Shown: piece after piece, positions 20,620 to 30,210 of the stretch
Position numbering within the stretch: the stretch's first letter is position 1
Layout of the letters: every line of letters starts with the position of its first letter
Position numbers and translations under genes: made by a program
Origin: Gnetum montanum
Taxonomy: Eukaryota; Streptophyta; Gnetopsida; Gnetales; Gnetaceae
Direction: 5' to 3'
Length of the DNA stretch: 64,000 nucleotides
NCBI GenBank assembly: GCA_015680685.1
Contig: MNCI01022534.1
Location: forward strand, 237,853-301,852
The notes under the pieces: generated by a model
Seen by the model: only the letters and a program-made list of their open reading frames with translations
Databases searched by the model: none
What the model was told of the DNA's origin: nothing

Positions 20620-20936
20620 CCTACCTTCGCCTTGGACCATGCGCTCGATCTCATCCTTGATCAGCTACACTTTGTCATTGGTAATGGTGATGTTGTTTTT
20701 GACTCCTACCGTCTTGATGCCTAGGGACAGCGGAGTCACGTCGAGGAGGAGTGGGTCCTGGACCTTGTCGCTGGACTCGCTGGAGAGAATGGCAGGTTGT
20801 ATGACTACATCATAGGCAATGGACTCATTGGGGTTGATGCTTTTGCAGAGCTCCTTGCTGTTGAAAAAGTCCTAAAGCAGTTGTTGGACCTTCAGGATCC
20901 ACGTAGAATCACCCACGAGCACGATGTTGTCGACAG
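20620..20936 (-). pseudogene. HSP70 gene fragment inside 3' LTR of E
   Basis: The less well preserved copy of the fragment at 27745-28061. The minus strand still shows the HSP70 sequence around 'IVLVGDST' and the '[13 protein letters not shown]' region, with more changes. The third-codon-position G/C richness contrasts with the AT-rich LTR around it. It marks the captured segment as old enough to have diverged between the two LTRs of one element. Confidence 0.7.
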
Positions 20937-20959
20937 AGGCATGTATATTTGCTGTCCAC

Positions 20960-21211
20960 CTATACTATCTAGGTTCTGTTTGTGTTGCCAACAACTGCAT
21001 GAGCGAGGGATTTGGCATTTCTCACTGGATGCAAAAAGCATGGATAAACCCCAATGATTACACCATCGCCACCATTCTCGACGGCTGTGCCAAAACTAGG
21101 AGCCTGCAAAAGTGTGCAGAACTATATTCCGAGGTTGCCAGAAGAGGGATGTGCAGAGATATGTTCATGAGAAATGCGCTGATCTTCAATGGCATCTACG
21201 GCAATTGCTAA
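20960..21211 (+). pseudogene. PPR gene fragment inside 3' LTR of E
   Basis: The plus strand gives 'NPNDYTIATILDGCAKTRSLQ' and 'RRGMCRDMFMRNALI', parts of two neighbouring pentatricopeptide repeats of a plant organellar RNA-binding protein. It matches 28085-28336 in the other LTR. It lies on the opposite strand from the adjacent HSP70 fragment, so the two come from different host genes. Confidence 0.7.
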
Positions 21212-21254
21212 ATCCTAATTAAAAATAATGAATCCGGAACCAAACTTTCTGGCC

Positions 21255-21805
21255 CTAGCAATACACGGCTTGCTTGAACTCTGTTTCTTTCGTACCCTTC
21301 AAAATAAAAGTATTAATCAATCTACCAAACGTTGTTGTTGGCCCAAGACTATCCTTAATGTTTTGGAATATTTCCTTATTGGGAAACCATTTCCTAAGGG
21401 TATTGATGATGCAAGTACTTAATTTCTTGGATTTTGATGAATCAGACTTTGCATATTCAGCCATAGTCATCCCATCAAGAATCAAGTTCAATGTTGCTTA
21501 TCCATTATTCTAATTATGGAAAATAAAACTTCTCAATGATTATCCTTCGGTTCCTCCTCGAAAATGTTTACATTGAAGGAAGTGTTATCACAAACATCTT
21601 GAATAGCTTGCTCAACCTGAGCCCGCATAGGTTCTAACTCCTCTGAGATTTCATCATACTCCAAAGAAAACTCATCATTCCATCTCCTAACAAGATTGCA
21701 CAAATTGAAGGCATTCAGCACTTCTTCTTCTTCTTCATTGCTAGCATCATGTTCATCATCTACATTTGATTTTGATGAGCACTCTTCTCCAATTTTACCC
21801 ATCAA
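21255..21805 (-). pseudogene. Unrecognised acidic ORF remnant in 3' LTR of E
   Basis: On the minus strand a stretch starting 'MMGKIGEECSSKSNVDDEHD' with a run of Glu, followed out of frame by 'NTLRKWFPNKEIFQN' and 'SLGPTTT.GRLI.TFILKG'. Both parts are repeated in the other LTR (28380-28934). I do not recognise the family. It may be another captured host fragment or an ORF belonging to the LTR itself. It sits near the 5' end of the LTR in element orientation. Confidence 0.45.
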
Positions 21806-22055
21806 CCCATAACCTTAAAGCTACATGTTTACTTCTATATTTTCAACCATACATTATTTTCAAAATTCAATGTAAAAATTATTGAACAGGTAGATCATCT
21901 CTCTCTTAAATCAATATAGAACAAACGATAAGTGAAATCCCCTTTCAATCATAAAGTCTACTCCATAAAATGATCAAAAAAGTACCAACACCAAGATGTT
22001 CGAATTTTTGATAAAATAGTCCAATTGTTCCATGAAATGGCCAAATGTGCCAACA

Positions 22056-22074
22056 TTTCTACCCCCTTTAAAAG
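22056..22074 (-). other. Polypurine tract of element E
   Basis: The minus strand reads AAAGGGGGTAGAAA directly before TGTTGGC, the start of the 3' LTR. This is a good plus-strand primer site and supports reading the flanking repeats as LTRs. Confidence 0.8.
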
Positions 22075-22258
22075 CTTAAAAAATTATGCAAGCCCTTTAA
22101 AACTGAACTGTACTGAAAATTTTATTGAACTTTTTACAGCTGAAAAGATAAATCTTTTTGGAGAAAAATTCCCATCAAACATAAGGTTTTATGGTATAAA
22201 AACCTCATTCCTAAATAAAACCAACAAACTATACATTATCAAGTCCTTTGTTCATGGA
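22075..22258 (-). other. 3' internal remnant of element E
   Basis: Short stretch between the truncated RT and the polypurine tract. No domain is recognised. The end of pol and the 3' UTR would normally be here; a deletion has joined the RT fragment to this end. Confidence 0.4.
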
Positions 22259-22720
22259 CTATTCTTGAGATGGGAAGAGAATGGTGAGGATTACTTTGGT
22301 AGAAATCCTGATATCTCTAACCTTCTCATAAGCAATCTCTGAAATGATGAATGTTGTTATATTATTCTTATTTTCCATGATTTGATTATAACCTGAGAAA
22401 TCATTTAAGAAATAATATACTTGACAACCTGAGATTTTAATCAACATCTCATCAATTCCTAGAAGTGGATACTTATCCTTTTTTAAGGTATCATTCAAAT
22501 TTCTAAAGTCTACACAAAGCTTTATATCACCATTTTTCTTTCTCACTGGAACAAGGTTAGCAAGCCATGTAGAATATCATACTGGATATATGATTCGTGC
22601 TTACAACAACTTCTTGATTTCGACTTCCATAGCTAGTTCAAATGATGGATTAAATTTCCTTTGTTTTTTCTTGACTATTTTACAACCTTCTATTAAAGGA
22701 ATTTTATGTGTCATCACATC
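22259..22720 (-). pseudogene. Reverse transcriptase N-terminal part of element E
   Basis: The minus strand reads 'FNPSFELAMEVEIKKLL' , 'STWLANLVPVRKKNGDIK', 'CVDFRNLNDTLKKDKYPL' and 'FLNDFSGYNQI', the conserved opening of gypsy RT through the first catalytic region. There the usual FLDxFSGY Asp is Asn. Sequence stops before the YxDD box, so the polymerase is incomplete. It follows the archaeal-type RNase H by about 430 bp of linker, with no trace of the usual retroviral-type RNase H or integrase. Confidence 0.8.
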
Positions 22721-23149
22721 TTGCCTAAAAGCTTTAAGATCATCATAAGACTAAGCAAAATTGTCCAAATTATTTCTTAGACATGTTAACAAATTTTGCT
22801 TGAAACTCGAATCTCTCTCCTTTGTAACATTCAACATCTTCGGCATCTTGTCTAATCCAAAATTTACTACCTTGAAAGATTGACTATTTGAGTTTTGTAT
22901 ACCCTTTCTAGTAAGTAAATTTTCCTTGAACTAATGTTCCAAGTCAATCATCCTTTTTGGAATGAAATTAGCTTTGGATTTTGATGACGTTTCAAGTATC
23001 ACTTGACCCTCAAATTCTTGTTTGTTTTTCATAAATCTTAGTACTTGATCATCATCTTTAAATACTTGTAAATGTCTTATATTATCTGGTACTGATGGCT
23101 AATTTTCTTCTTCAATCATAACATCCTTGTAACTTTTTATTATTTCCAT

Positions 23150-23536
23150 ATCCACTGTTGAAGCTATCTTTGCCAAATTATCTACTATAAGATTCTCTGT
23201 TCTATTTATATGCTCTATTTGGCAATGTTAAAACTGATCTAACATCTTACAAGCAAGTTGCTTATAAGGTCTTAAGAATAAGCTCTTTACTACACAATTA
23301 CCTTTTACTTTTTCACAAACTAATCTTGAGTCTCCTTTTATAGTGATTTCTCTAATCTTTTTGTCTAGAGCTATTCTTATACCAATACATAAAGCTTCAT
23401 ACTCAGCCTTGTTGTTAGTACAAGGGAAAGATAGATGAATTGCTTTGAGAATTTCAGGTGAATCATTCCTTAATATAACTATACCGACTCCTGCACCCTT
23501 TGAATTACATGAACCATCAAAGTATAACTCCCATTT
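23150..23536 (-). pseudogene. Archaeal-type RNase H domain of element E, upstream of RT
   Basis: Residues about 232-333 of the 333-codon frame starting at 24229, continuing past one stop. The catalytic carboxylates are visible: Asp238 in 'YFDGSCNSKGAGVG', Glu277 in 'NNKAEYEAL', Asp300 in 'IKGDSRLV', and a final Asp in 'IVDNLAKIAS' beyond the stop at 23228. This is the extra RNase H found in plant Tat-clade gypsy elements. Here it lies in the same frame as protease and before RT, not after the RT-RNase H block. It would remove RNA from RNA/DNA hybrids. Confidence 0.85.
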
Positions 23537-23699
23537 ATCTTCATTCTTTGAGTGTTCTTTTAAAAAACTATAATTTTCTTGGAGTGTACAAATTTTGTTC
23601 TCAACACCTCCTTTTTCAACCATTTTATTTTTTCCATTTGAAGTAATGTTATCAATCATCAAAGGTTCGCTATAGATGTATATCTGATTTGGTTCTCCT

Positions 23700-24229
23700 T
23701 TCCAAGGTAGCCACATGTGAGAATAATCTATTGATATGTAACCTGAGAAATTCTTGCTCCAACTTCTACTCAATAAGAGACTATGCGAATTTGGTACATT
23801 TGCCACTTGAATAGTTACTCTACTTCTGACACAGGGTTCAGAAAAAATTTCCAATAGAACATTTGGTAATTGACCCACAATCTTCACTCTACTTTTATCC
23901 ACTTGAACAATCTTTTTATTTGATTTTTCAGGAATCAAACAAAGTTTCTTACATATAGACAATGACATTATAGTATACGTAGCTCCAGAATCAATCAAAC
24001 AATTGTGTAAGTATTTATCCTCTAACTTCATTGTCAAAAGAAAAGGAGGAGCTTCCTTATCATACAAGGTCTTTAATTTCTCATCATTATTCGACACATA
24101 ACTTAACTCTGATTCTCTAACTCTCCTTTTACCTTTAATGAACTCTAAAGCCTTTCTTTGCTGATCTCCTATTTGAAGCAACTGATAAAAGCTAATATTG
24201 GCCTTGACATGTTTAAGATCTTCAATCAA
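23700..24229 (-). pseudogene. Protease domain of element E
   Basis: In the 333-codon frame beginning at 24229, residues about 65-165 form a retropepsin. The active-site motif is 'CLIDSGATYTIM' (Asp80-Ser81-Gly82), followed by the hydrophobic strands and 'HSLLLSRSW', the equivalent of the usual LLGRDW. It would cleave Gag-Pol. It is fused directly to the RNase H domain downstream. This is the longest open frame of the window, with key residues kept. Confidence 0.85.
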
Positions 24230-25671
24230 ATCATACTCTCCATCACCAATAAAGTTTGGTCTCTTTATCCATTTATTAAAAGACTGATTTGGAGTGCTTT
24301 TCTCTACTTGATTGTCTTTACCTTTATTCTTATCTTTTCTATTTGGCTCAAAAACCTTTCTCTTAGTAGATGGATTAGTAATAATATTTGGGGGTCTAGA
24401 AGTAGTTAGTCTTTCCTTAGATCAAAGATTATATCCATTTTCCTCATTGTTATTGCATTCTTCATCTGAACACATATCTTCTTTAGAACTTTATAGAGAA
24501 GAAGTATCGCTAGATCCATTGCTAGAAGATTTACTTGCATAATGAACACTAGACAACTCCTTATCAGATTCAATATCAAGAAATTTGGACATAATTAGAT
24601 CAATTTCATTTCATCTTCTGCTAACTTAGTGTCTTGATGTTTATGCTTTCTATTTTTCCTTTCTTCCTTGATATTAACTCTTGCCAAGGCTTTTTCAAGC
24701 TTCACTATTTTGTTAGACATATCTCTCATTAATTGTCCTTTTCCAGATTCTACTATTTTATTTCCTTGCTCTATCTTAACATGAGATGGACCTGGTAAAG
24801 CTTTAAATTGAGCAAAATATTGCATAGGAATCATAACTCTTTCTTCTCTTTTTTGAATTGCAATATTTTCTTTAGGATTCAAGTTCAACTATTTTTCTAA
24901 CTATATAGCTTCACTAAAGTAGTCATTTAGTGTAGTTAAGTTTGGAGTTCTTCTTAACCAAATTGAAATGTTGGGGTTGACAGCCTTAAGATAAGCTTCT
25001 TTAAGCATTCCTTATGATGGTCTATATTGTCTTTGAAAGAGTCCAAAAATTCGTTGAAACTTGATGTTAAAATCTCTAATTGACTCTTTAACTCCTTGCT
25101 TAGCTTGTATCAGCCCACAATATAGTTTTTATTGATCTAATTGATTACCAAACTGGGCTAAGAAAATATTCTTCATGTCATCCCAACTTGTAATACTATT
25201 ACTTGGTAAGTTCAAATACCAAATCTGAGCCATATCTTTTAAATATGATAGAAACAACCTACAAGCTTGATCTTCATGTTGAACATTTGCATGAGCTAAA
25301 GCTAACTCAAACATGTGAATGTATTCTTCAGCTAAATAAGATTTTCCAGGAATGAAAGGCTCAGGCAAATATTTGTAAACTACCTTAGGAATATCATTGT
25401 AATTTTAAAATCCTAATGGTGTAACTCTTTGCCAAGGATTTGCCATCCTATTCCTTTGGATAGTTGAACTCTTAGACTTTCTAGATCTTCTCTTATAAAT
25501 CGATAAACCAGATATAATGGGTGATCTTCTTGATCTTCTAGTTTTTACTCCACTACTTGTTCCTAATTCAAAATCTTTCTTTTCTTCTTCTTCTGATGAA
25601 GAATCAATCTTAAAATCTTGAATATCTTTTGAAACTTTCAAATTTTCCAAACTATTAATCTTCTTCGTCAT
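24230..25671 (-). pseudogene. gag of element E
   Basis: It starts at ATG 25671. An N-terminal acidic/basic region ('SSSEEEEKK', then 'RRSRRSP') is followed by the gag core at 25370-25020 ('KSYLAEEYIHMFELALAHAN', 'RLFLSYLKDMAQIWYLNLP', 'FLAQFGNQLDQ') and a coiled-coil-like Lys/Glu-rich part (24888-24595). No CCHC zinc knuckle is evident. Stops at about 25407, 25128 and 24594 interrupt it. It would form virus-like particles. It lies just after the PBS and before the protease frame. Confidence 0.78.
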
Positions 25672-25771
25672 GAACTGAAAATAGTAACTAATTTCTTAAG
25701 CCTTTATAGTAACAAAGAATTGTTGATGTGCTAAAATTATAAGGCTTATGAACCTAGAGGCTGAATTTTCA

Positions 25772-25789
25772 GCCCTCCTTCTAGCACCA
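25772..25789 (-). other. Putative primer binding site of element E
   Basis: Seven bases inside the 5' LTR the minus strand reads TGGTGCTAGAAGGAGGG. It begins with the TGG expected for pairing to a tRNA CCA end, and its GGxGCTAGAAGGAGG pattern resembles PBS regions of Tat elements. I cannot name the tRNA with certainty. Confidence 0.5.
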
Positions 25790-27744
25790 ACAGAACTTTT
25801 GGCGACCATTTGGGACATGACAGCCAACGAGTGTCCTCAAATAGGATTTAGGTGCTTGCTGGTCTCTGGCAACACCAAGGCCAGATACCTCCAAATAGAC
25901 TCAGTAGTTAATGTGAGTATGTGTGTGTGTTTTTGCGGTGTGCGGTTGTTAAAAATGAAAAGATTGCATTATGTGTAAACTACAAATGACTTATCTTAAA
26001 GAGATTCAGCCAACTTTGCCAAGTACTGTGAGTTATTGAGAGTTCCTATTTTGTTCAATTGCCTAGTCTACATGGTCCTTATAATACCTACTTGTAACAA
26101 ATAAAGTTTTGCAAAAACATTTGAGCACAACTCTGTGAATCTACTTCTAATTTTCCCCAGAGGATGAAAAAGTTCTACAAGAAAATTAGAAATAGAGCAA
26201 GATTCAATGGGAATTAGAGATAAGAGAAAAAGAAAGAAGATTTGTGTAAAGATCTCAAATATTTAAACAAGGTAAAATGATACGAGTAAACACTTCATAA
26301 TAAAGCTATCCCAAATTCAATAACTACGAATTTTTCAAACTTCCAAGGCTCAAATAAGCAATTTCTTCAAGACAATCCTACTATGCTACCAAAAAATTGC
26401 TGTGTAAACTATCACATACGAGATACCATTTTGGCTAAATAATGGATGTCAACAATTGCATTCAACAGAACCTTCAAAAGACTTGACAATTTTTGATTGA
26501 AATACCACGAAGATTCATTTTAAAGATAAAAGAAGCTATTCTAGTCCCATCAAAATACCAAATATTTTCTGAACCCTCTTGACTATTGAATTGTTCAACG
26601 GCTTGACTACAAGTAGAGGCTCTCTGACAACAATCCCAATAGCAGTTTTTATACATTGCACAATAATAAAATTTACTACTAAAATGCTCTTAAGGCTTTT
26701 AAACACAAGTGCTTCTATGGCAAAATTTCAATAGAAATCTTCTATTATGCAACAAGAAACAATAAGAGCAATCTAAAAATCCCAAAATTACTTGCCAAGC
26801 ATGATACTATCTAAACCACTAGCTAAAAAATTTAAACAAAATAAAAAATAAAAAACATAACTCATAGGACTATGACAAAGAGGCTGAAATCTTTTCTTTA
26901 GCAAGCTATCTTACAAGCAATCTTTCATAATGTGTGACCCCAAGTGTGTGATCAAGTGTGTTATTCTTTTCTTCTTACCCCTGAAGCCTTTTTATAGGGT
27001 TCAAAAGGTAGTTACATATTTCAAAATATCTTAGCTAACTTCTCTTCCAAGTAAGGGAGTTATAAATTTCCCAACAAGTTAGGAGATCTTACTTGCCCAA
27101 CAAGTTAGGAGATTTCTTTCCCAACAAGTTAGGAGATTACTTGCCCAACAAGTTAGGAAGTTGTAACTTATACATAAAATTAGGAGAAAATCATGCTAGC
27201 ATTGGCATGTGTAAATGCTATAAATATTACTTTTATAAGTAACAACCCATATAATAATAATGATAAAAATATAAGTCTAAGATCTCTAATACTATAAGAG
27301 CTTTATACAATTGAGAGCTCTACACAATTGTCATTTTATTTTAATTATTTAGAGTTTTAACTTTTTAAATATTAAATATCATTGAAGTCCTAGCAATTTT
27401 TATGAAAGTAATTTAGCATCCACCTTAGTGTAGACATTGGTGTTAGTGACTGTATGCTTAATGAGGAAAGCCGATCCTTGTAAATTTGTATTTTAAATGC
27501 ATAAAATTTACTGCTAGCTTCTTGGTGTTGTTAGAACATCTCCGAATATGGAGGCCGAATGTGAAGGCATCAGGCATGGAGCTGCCAAAAAATAGTTTCA
27601 AATTATTCCGCCCTGCCAGAACCGTATATCAACTACCACCACAAAAGAAGGCTCTACCACCGTGTTTGGTAATGTTGCCGTGTGTTCTGTAAAAAACTAC
27701 GGCTATTGTAACCTTTGCTGTTGCGCTGTTCCACCTTGCCTTGT

Positions 27745-28061
27745 CCTGCCTTCGCCTTGGACCATGCGCTTGATCTCATCCTTGATCAACTGCACTTTTT
27801 CATTGGTGATGGTAATGTTGTTTTTGACACCCGCTGTATTGATGCCTAGGGGTAGTGGAGTCATGTCGAGGAGGAGCAGGTCCTGCACCTTGTTGCTGGA
27901 CTCGCTGGAGAGAATGGCAGCCTGTACGACTGCACTGTAGGCAACGGCCTCATCGGGGTTGATGCTCTTGCAAAGCTCCTTGCCATTGAAAAAGTCCTAA
28001 AGTAGCTACTGGACCTTCAGGATCCACGTAGAGTCGCCCACGAGCACGATGTCGCCGATGG
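27745..28061 (-). pseudogene. HSP70 gene fragment inside 5' LTR of E
   Basis: The minus strand reads, in one frame with one stop, 'DIVLVGDSTW', '[19 protein letters not shown]', '[13 protein letters not shown]', '[20 protein letters not shown]', then '[19 protein letters not shown]'. These are the end of the ATPase domain of plant cytosolic HSP70 and a piece of the substrate-binding domain. About 90-100 residues normally between the last two blocks are missing, so the capture involved an internal deletion. GC content and third-position G/C are far above the surroundings. It is a non-functional host fragment carried by the LTR. Confidence 0.88.
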
Positions 28062-28084
28062 AGGCCTGTAAATTCACTACCCAC

Positions 28085-28336
28085 CTATACTGTCTAGGTT
28101 TTGTTTGTGTTGCCAACAACTGCATGAGTGAGGGTTTTGGAATTTTTCACTGGATGCAGCAAGTGGGGATAAACCCCAATGATTACACCATCGCAACCAT
28201 TCTCGGTGGCTATGCCAAAACTAGGAGCCTGCAAAAGGGTGCAGAATTGCATTCCGAGGCCGTCAGGAGAGGGATGTGCAGAGATATGTTCATGAGCAAT
28301 GCGCTAATCTTCAATGGCATCTGTGGCAATTGCTAA
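28085..28336 (+). pseudogene. PPR gene fragment inside 5' LTR of E
   Basis: The plus strand has 'FHWMQQVGINPNDYTIATIL', 'GGYAKTRSLQKGAELHSEAV', 'RRGMCRDMFMSNALI', typical of consecutive pentatricopeptide repeats in plant PPR proteins (PNDYT, GxxLH, D.F..NALI). Only about two repeats are kept. It begins about 25-40 bp from the HSP70 fragment and points the other way. Confidence 0.85.
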
Positions 28337-28379
28337 ATCCTGAGTAAAAATGGTGAATCCGGCACCAAAATTTTTGGCC

Positions 28380-28934
28380 CTAGCAATACGTGGCTTTCTT
28401 GAACTTTGTTTCTTTGATACCCTTCAAAATGAAAGTATCAATCAATCTACCAGACGTTGTTGTTGGCCCAAGACTTTCCTTAACATTTTGGAATATTTCC
28501 TTATTGGGAAACCATTTCCTAAGGGTATTGATGATGTAGGTACTTAATTTCTTAGATTCTGATGAATCAGACTTTACATATTCAGCCACAGTCATCCCAT
28601 CAGGAATCAAGTTCAGTGTTGCTTCTCCATTATTCTAATTATGGAAAATAAAACTTCTCAACTGATTATCCTTTAGTTCCTCCCCAAAGATGTTTACATT
28701 GAAGGAAGTGTTGTCACAAACATCTTGAATAGCTTACTCAACCTGAGCCCGCATAGGTTCTAACTCCTCTGAGATTTCATCATACTCCAAAGAAAACTCA
28801 TCATTTCATCTCCTAACAAGATTGCGCAAATAGAAGGCATTCAACGCTTCTTCTTCTTCTTCATTGCTAGCATCATGTTCATCATCTACATTTGATTTTG
28901 ATGAGCACTCTTCTCCAATTTTACCCATCAACCC
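28380..28934 (-). pseudogene. Unrecognised ORF remnant in 5' LTR of E
   Basis: Homologue of 21255-21805. The minus strand has 'MGKIGEECSSKSNVDDEHD' and acidic run, then 'GMTVAEYVKSDSSESKKLS', 'NTLRKWFPNKEIFQNVKESL' and 'GRLIDTFILKG'. The second part is open for 76 codons. Product unknown. Confidence 0.45.
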
Positions 28935-29181
28935 ATAACCTTAAAGCTACATGTTTACTTCTATATTTTCAACCATACATTATTTTCAAAATTCAATGTA
29001 AAAATTATTGGACAGGTAGATCATCTCTCTCTTAAATCAATATAGAACAAACGATAAGTGAAATCCCCTTTCAATCATAAAGTCTACTCCATAAAATGAT
29101 CAAAAATGTACCAACACCAAGATGTTCCAATTTTTGATAAGATAGTCCAATTGTTCCATGAAATGGCCAAATGTGCCAACA

Positions 29182-30210
29182 AAGCCTTGGGCATAAAGAG
29201 TAGTTAAAATTTACCTAGAGAAATGCAACTATAAGATCTTGCAAACTTTGACATGGTAGTGGTGGCATCCAAATCATGTTTGAGTTGTCTAGCCAAGCCA
29301 AAATTTTCAAGCCATGGGTGAAACTCTATGTCTAGCAAAATGTTGGCAAACTTGACATTCCTATAAATTATTGGTGGTGAAAAGTCATGATGTAAGTAAG
29401 TGAGGCCTTTTGCAACTCCCATAGATATTTGATAGCACCTCTTCCATGAAATATTTTGTTGGGAATGAGCTTCATGCAAGCACCAATATAGGGATCCATT
29501 CTACATCAATTCATACACAATAAGTCTTGAATCAGAGCTTGAAATGCAACAAAAAAGCTTGATAATATTGCAATTCTTAATACTTTTGGATTTATTCTTT
29601 ACTCTTTACTCTCTCTATGATGATTATTTTGGATTTTCTTCTTTGTAAATATCTTCTTCATAGTCATAGTAGTGCCATTACGTAGAGTGACTTTCTAAAC
29701 TTTACTAGTTGCTTCAACTCTATGACATTGTCCTCTATAAGTTTTGTCACTCTGTCACCTTCAATGATGTCTAATTTATAATAAGGTGTGAATTCCCAAA
29801 CATCTTCCTCTTATTTTCCTTGCCAAATAACTCTACAAACTCTAAACAAGAATCCCAAAATTATTATGCAAGCAATATTGCAAGCATTGAAAGTGCAATG
29901 AAGATTTTGTTCATGTAATATTTGTGAGGTGCTTGTGTTTTGCAAGTATGAAGCTACAATGGGCCTACTCCACATAGCCCCTGATTATCTAGAAAGGTTG
30001 TGGCAAATGCAAGATTGTTAACTCTAGAGGAACTGAGCCTTCAAGATGGTTCCCTTACAAATTTAGAGAGAAACTTGACATTTCCTAGATTAGTAGGAAT
30101 TACACTAGAGAAAAAATTCATGGATATATTTAGGCTATTAAGGGTAAGAAGAGAAGCAAGAAAGATAGGAATTTGGCTAGTAAATTGGTTGTTGGAAAGA
30201 TCAAGTTAAT
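29182..30210 (-). pseudogene. LRR receptor-like kinase: kinase N-lobe to catalytic loop, transmembrane part
   Basis: Minus strand, in gene order from the right: an LRR-cap motif 'FLDNQGLCGVG' (about 29990-29957), a transmembrane helix 'ACIIILGFLFRV' (about 29892-29835), a kinase ATP-site region 'TLRNGTTMTMKKI' (about 29660), 'NGSLYWCLHEAH' and the catalytic loop 'PIIYRNVKFANILLD' (HRD changed to YRN), then 'ENFGLARQL' (DFG changed to NFG). At 'CISLG' a GTAAATT donor suggests an intron. The gene continues at 13287-12704 beyond elements E and B. Catalytic residues are lost, so it is a pseudokinase remnant. Confidence 0.82.

Larger units (their letters stand above)
18691..22055 (-). repeat. 3' LTR of element E
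   Basis: The 3,365-bp LTR aligns with 25797-29181 throughout at a constant offset of about 7,106-7,126 bp, with scattered substitutions and small indels. From left to right on the plus strand: TGTTGGCG end, a non-coding part, a 24-bp tandem array (19959-20056), a GC-richer captured region (20360-21211), and an acidic ORF remnant (21255-21805). Confidence 0.9.
18691..29181 (-). mobile_element. Element E: gypsy LTR retrotransposon with 3.4-kb LTRs
   Basis: The element is 10.5 kb on the minus strand. LTRs at 18691-22055 and 25797-29181 begin TGTTGGC and end GCCAACA. Flanks are aagct (18686-18690) and aagcc (29182-29186), a 5-bp target duplication with one mismatch. The internal region is only 3.7 kb: PBS, gag, protease, archaeal-type RNase H, the start of RT, then a polypurine tract. 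The rest of RT, the standard RNase H and integrase are deleted, so it is non-autonomous. The gag and RNase H type point to the Tat side of Ty3/gypsy. The LTRs contain host gene fragments, described separately. Confidence 0.88.
25797..29181 (-). repeat. 5' LTR of element E
   Basis: The 3,385-bp LTR starts TTTTGGCG on the plus strand (one change from TGTTGGC) and ends GCCAACA. It holds the same captured segments as the 3' LTR, generally better preserved: HSP70 (27745-28061), PPR (28085-28336) and the unrecognised acidic ORF (28380-28934). Confidence 0.9.

Noticed and set aside
22025-22342. Plus-strand open frame of 105 codons
   Set aside because: It crosses the LTR/internal border of element E and lies opposite the RT fragment; the composition is AT-driven and no domain is seen.
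27745-28061. A functional HSP70 gene
   Set aside because: Only a piece is present, with an internal deletion, a stop and no start, and it is duplicated exactly with the LTR.
18691-29181. Two DNA transposons with TGTTGGC/GCCAACA inverted ends and 5-bp duplications
   Set aside because: The two long copies are in direct orientation, share one target duplication outside the pair (aagct/aagcc) but none individually, and the sequence between them has a polypurine tract, a PBS-like site, gag, PR, RNase H and RT. They are LTRs.
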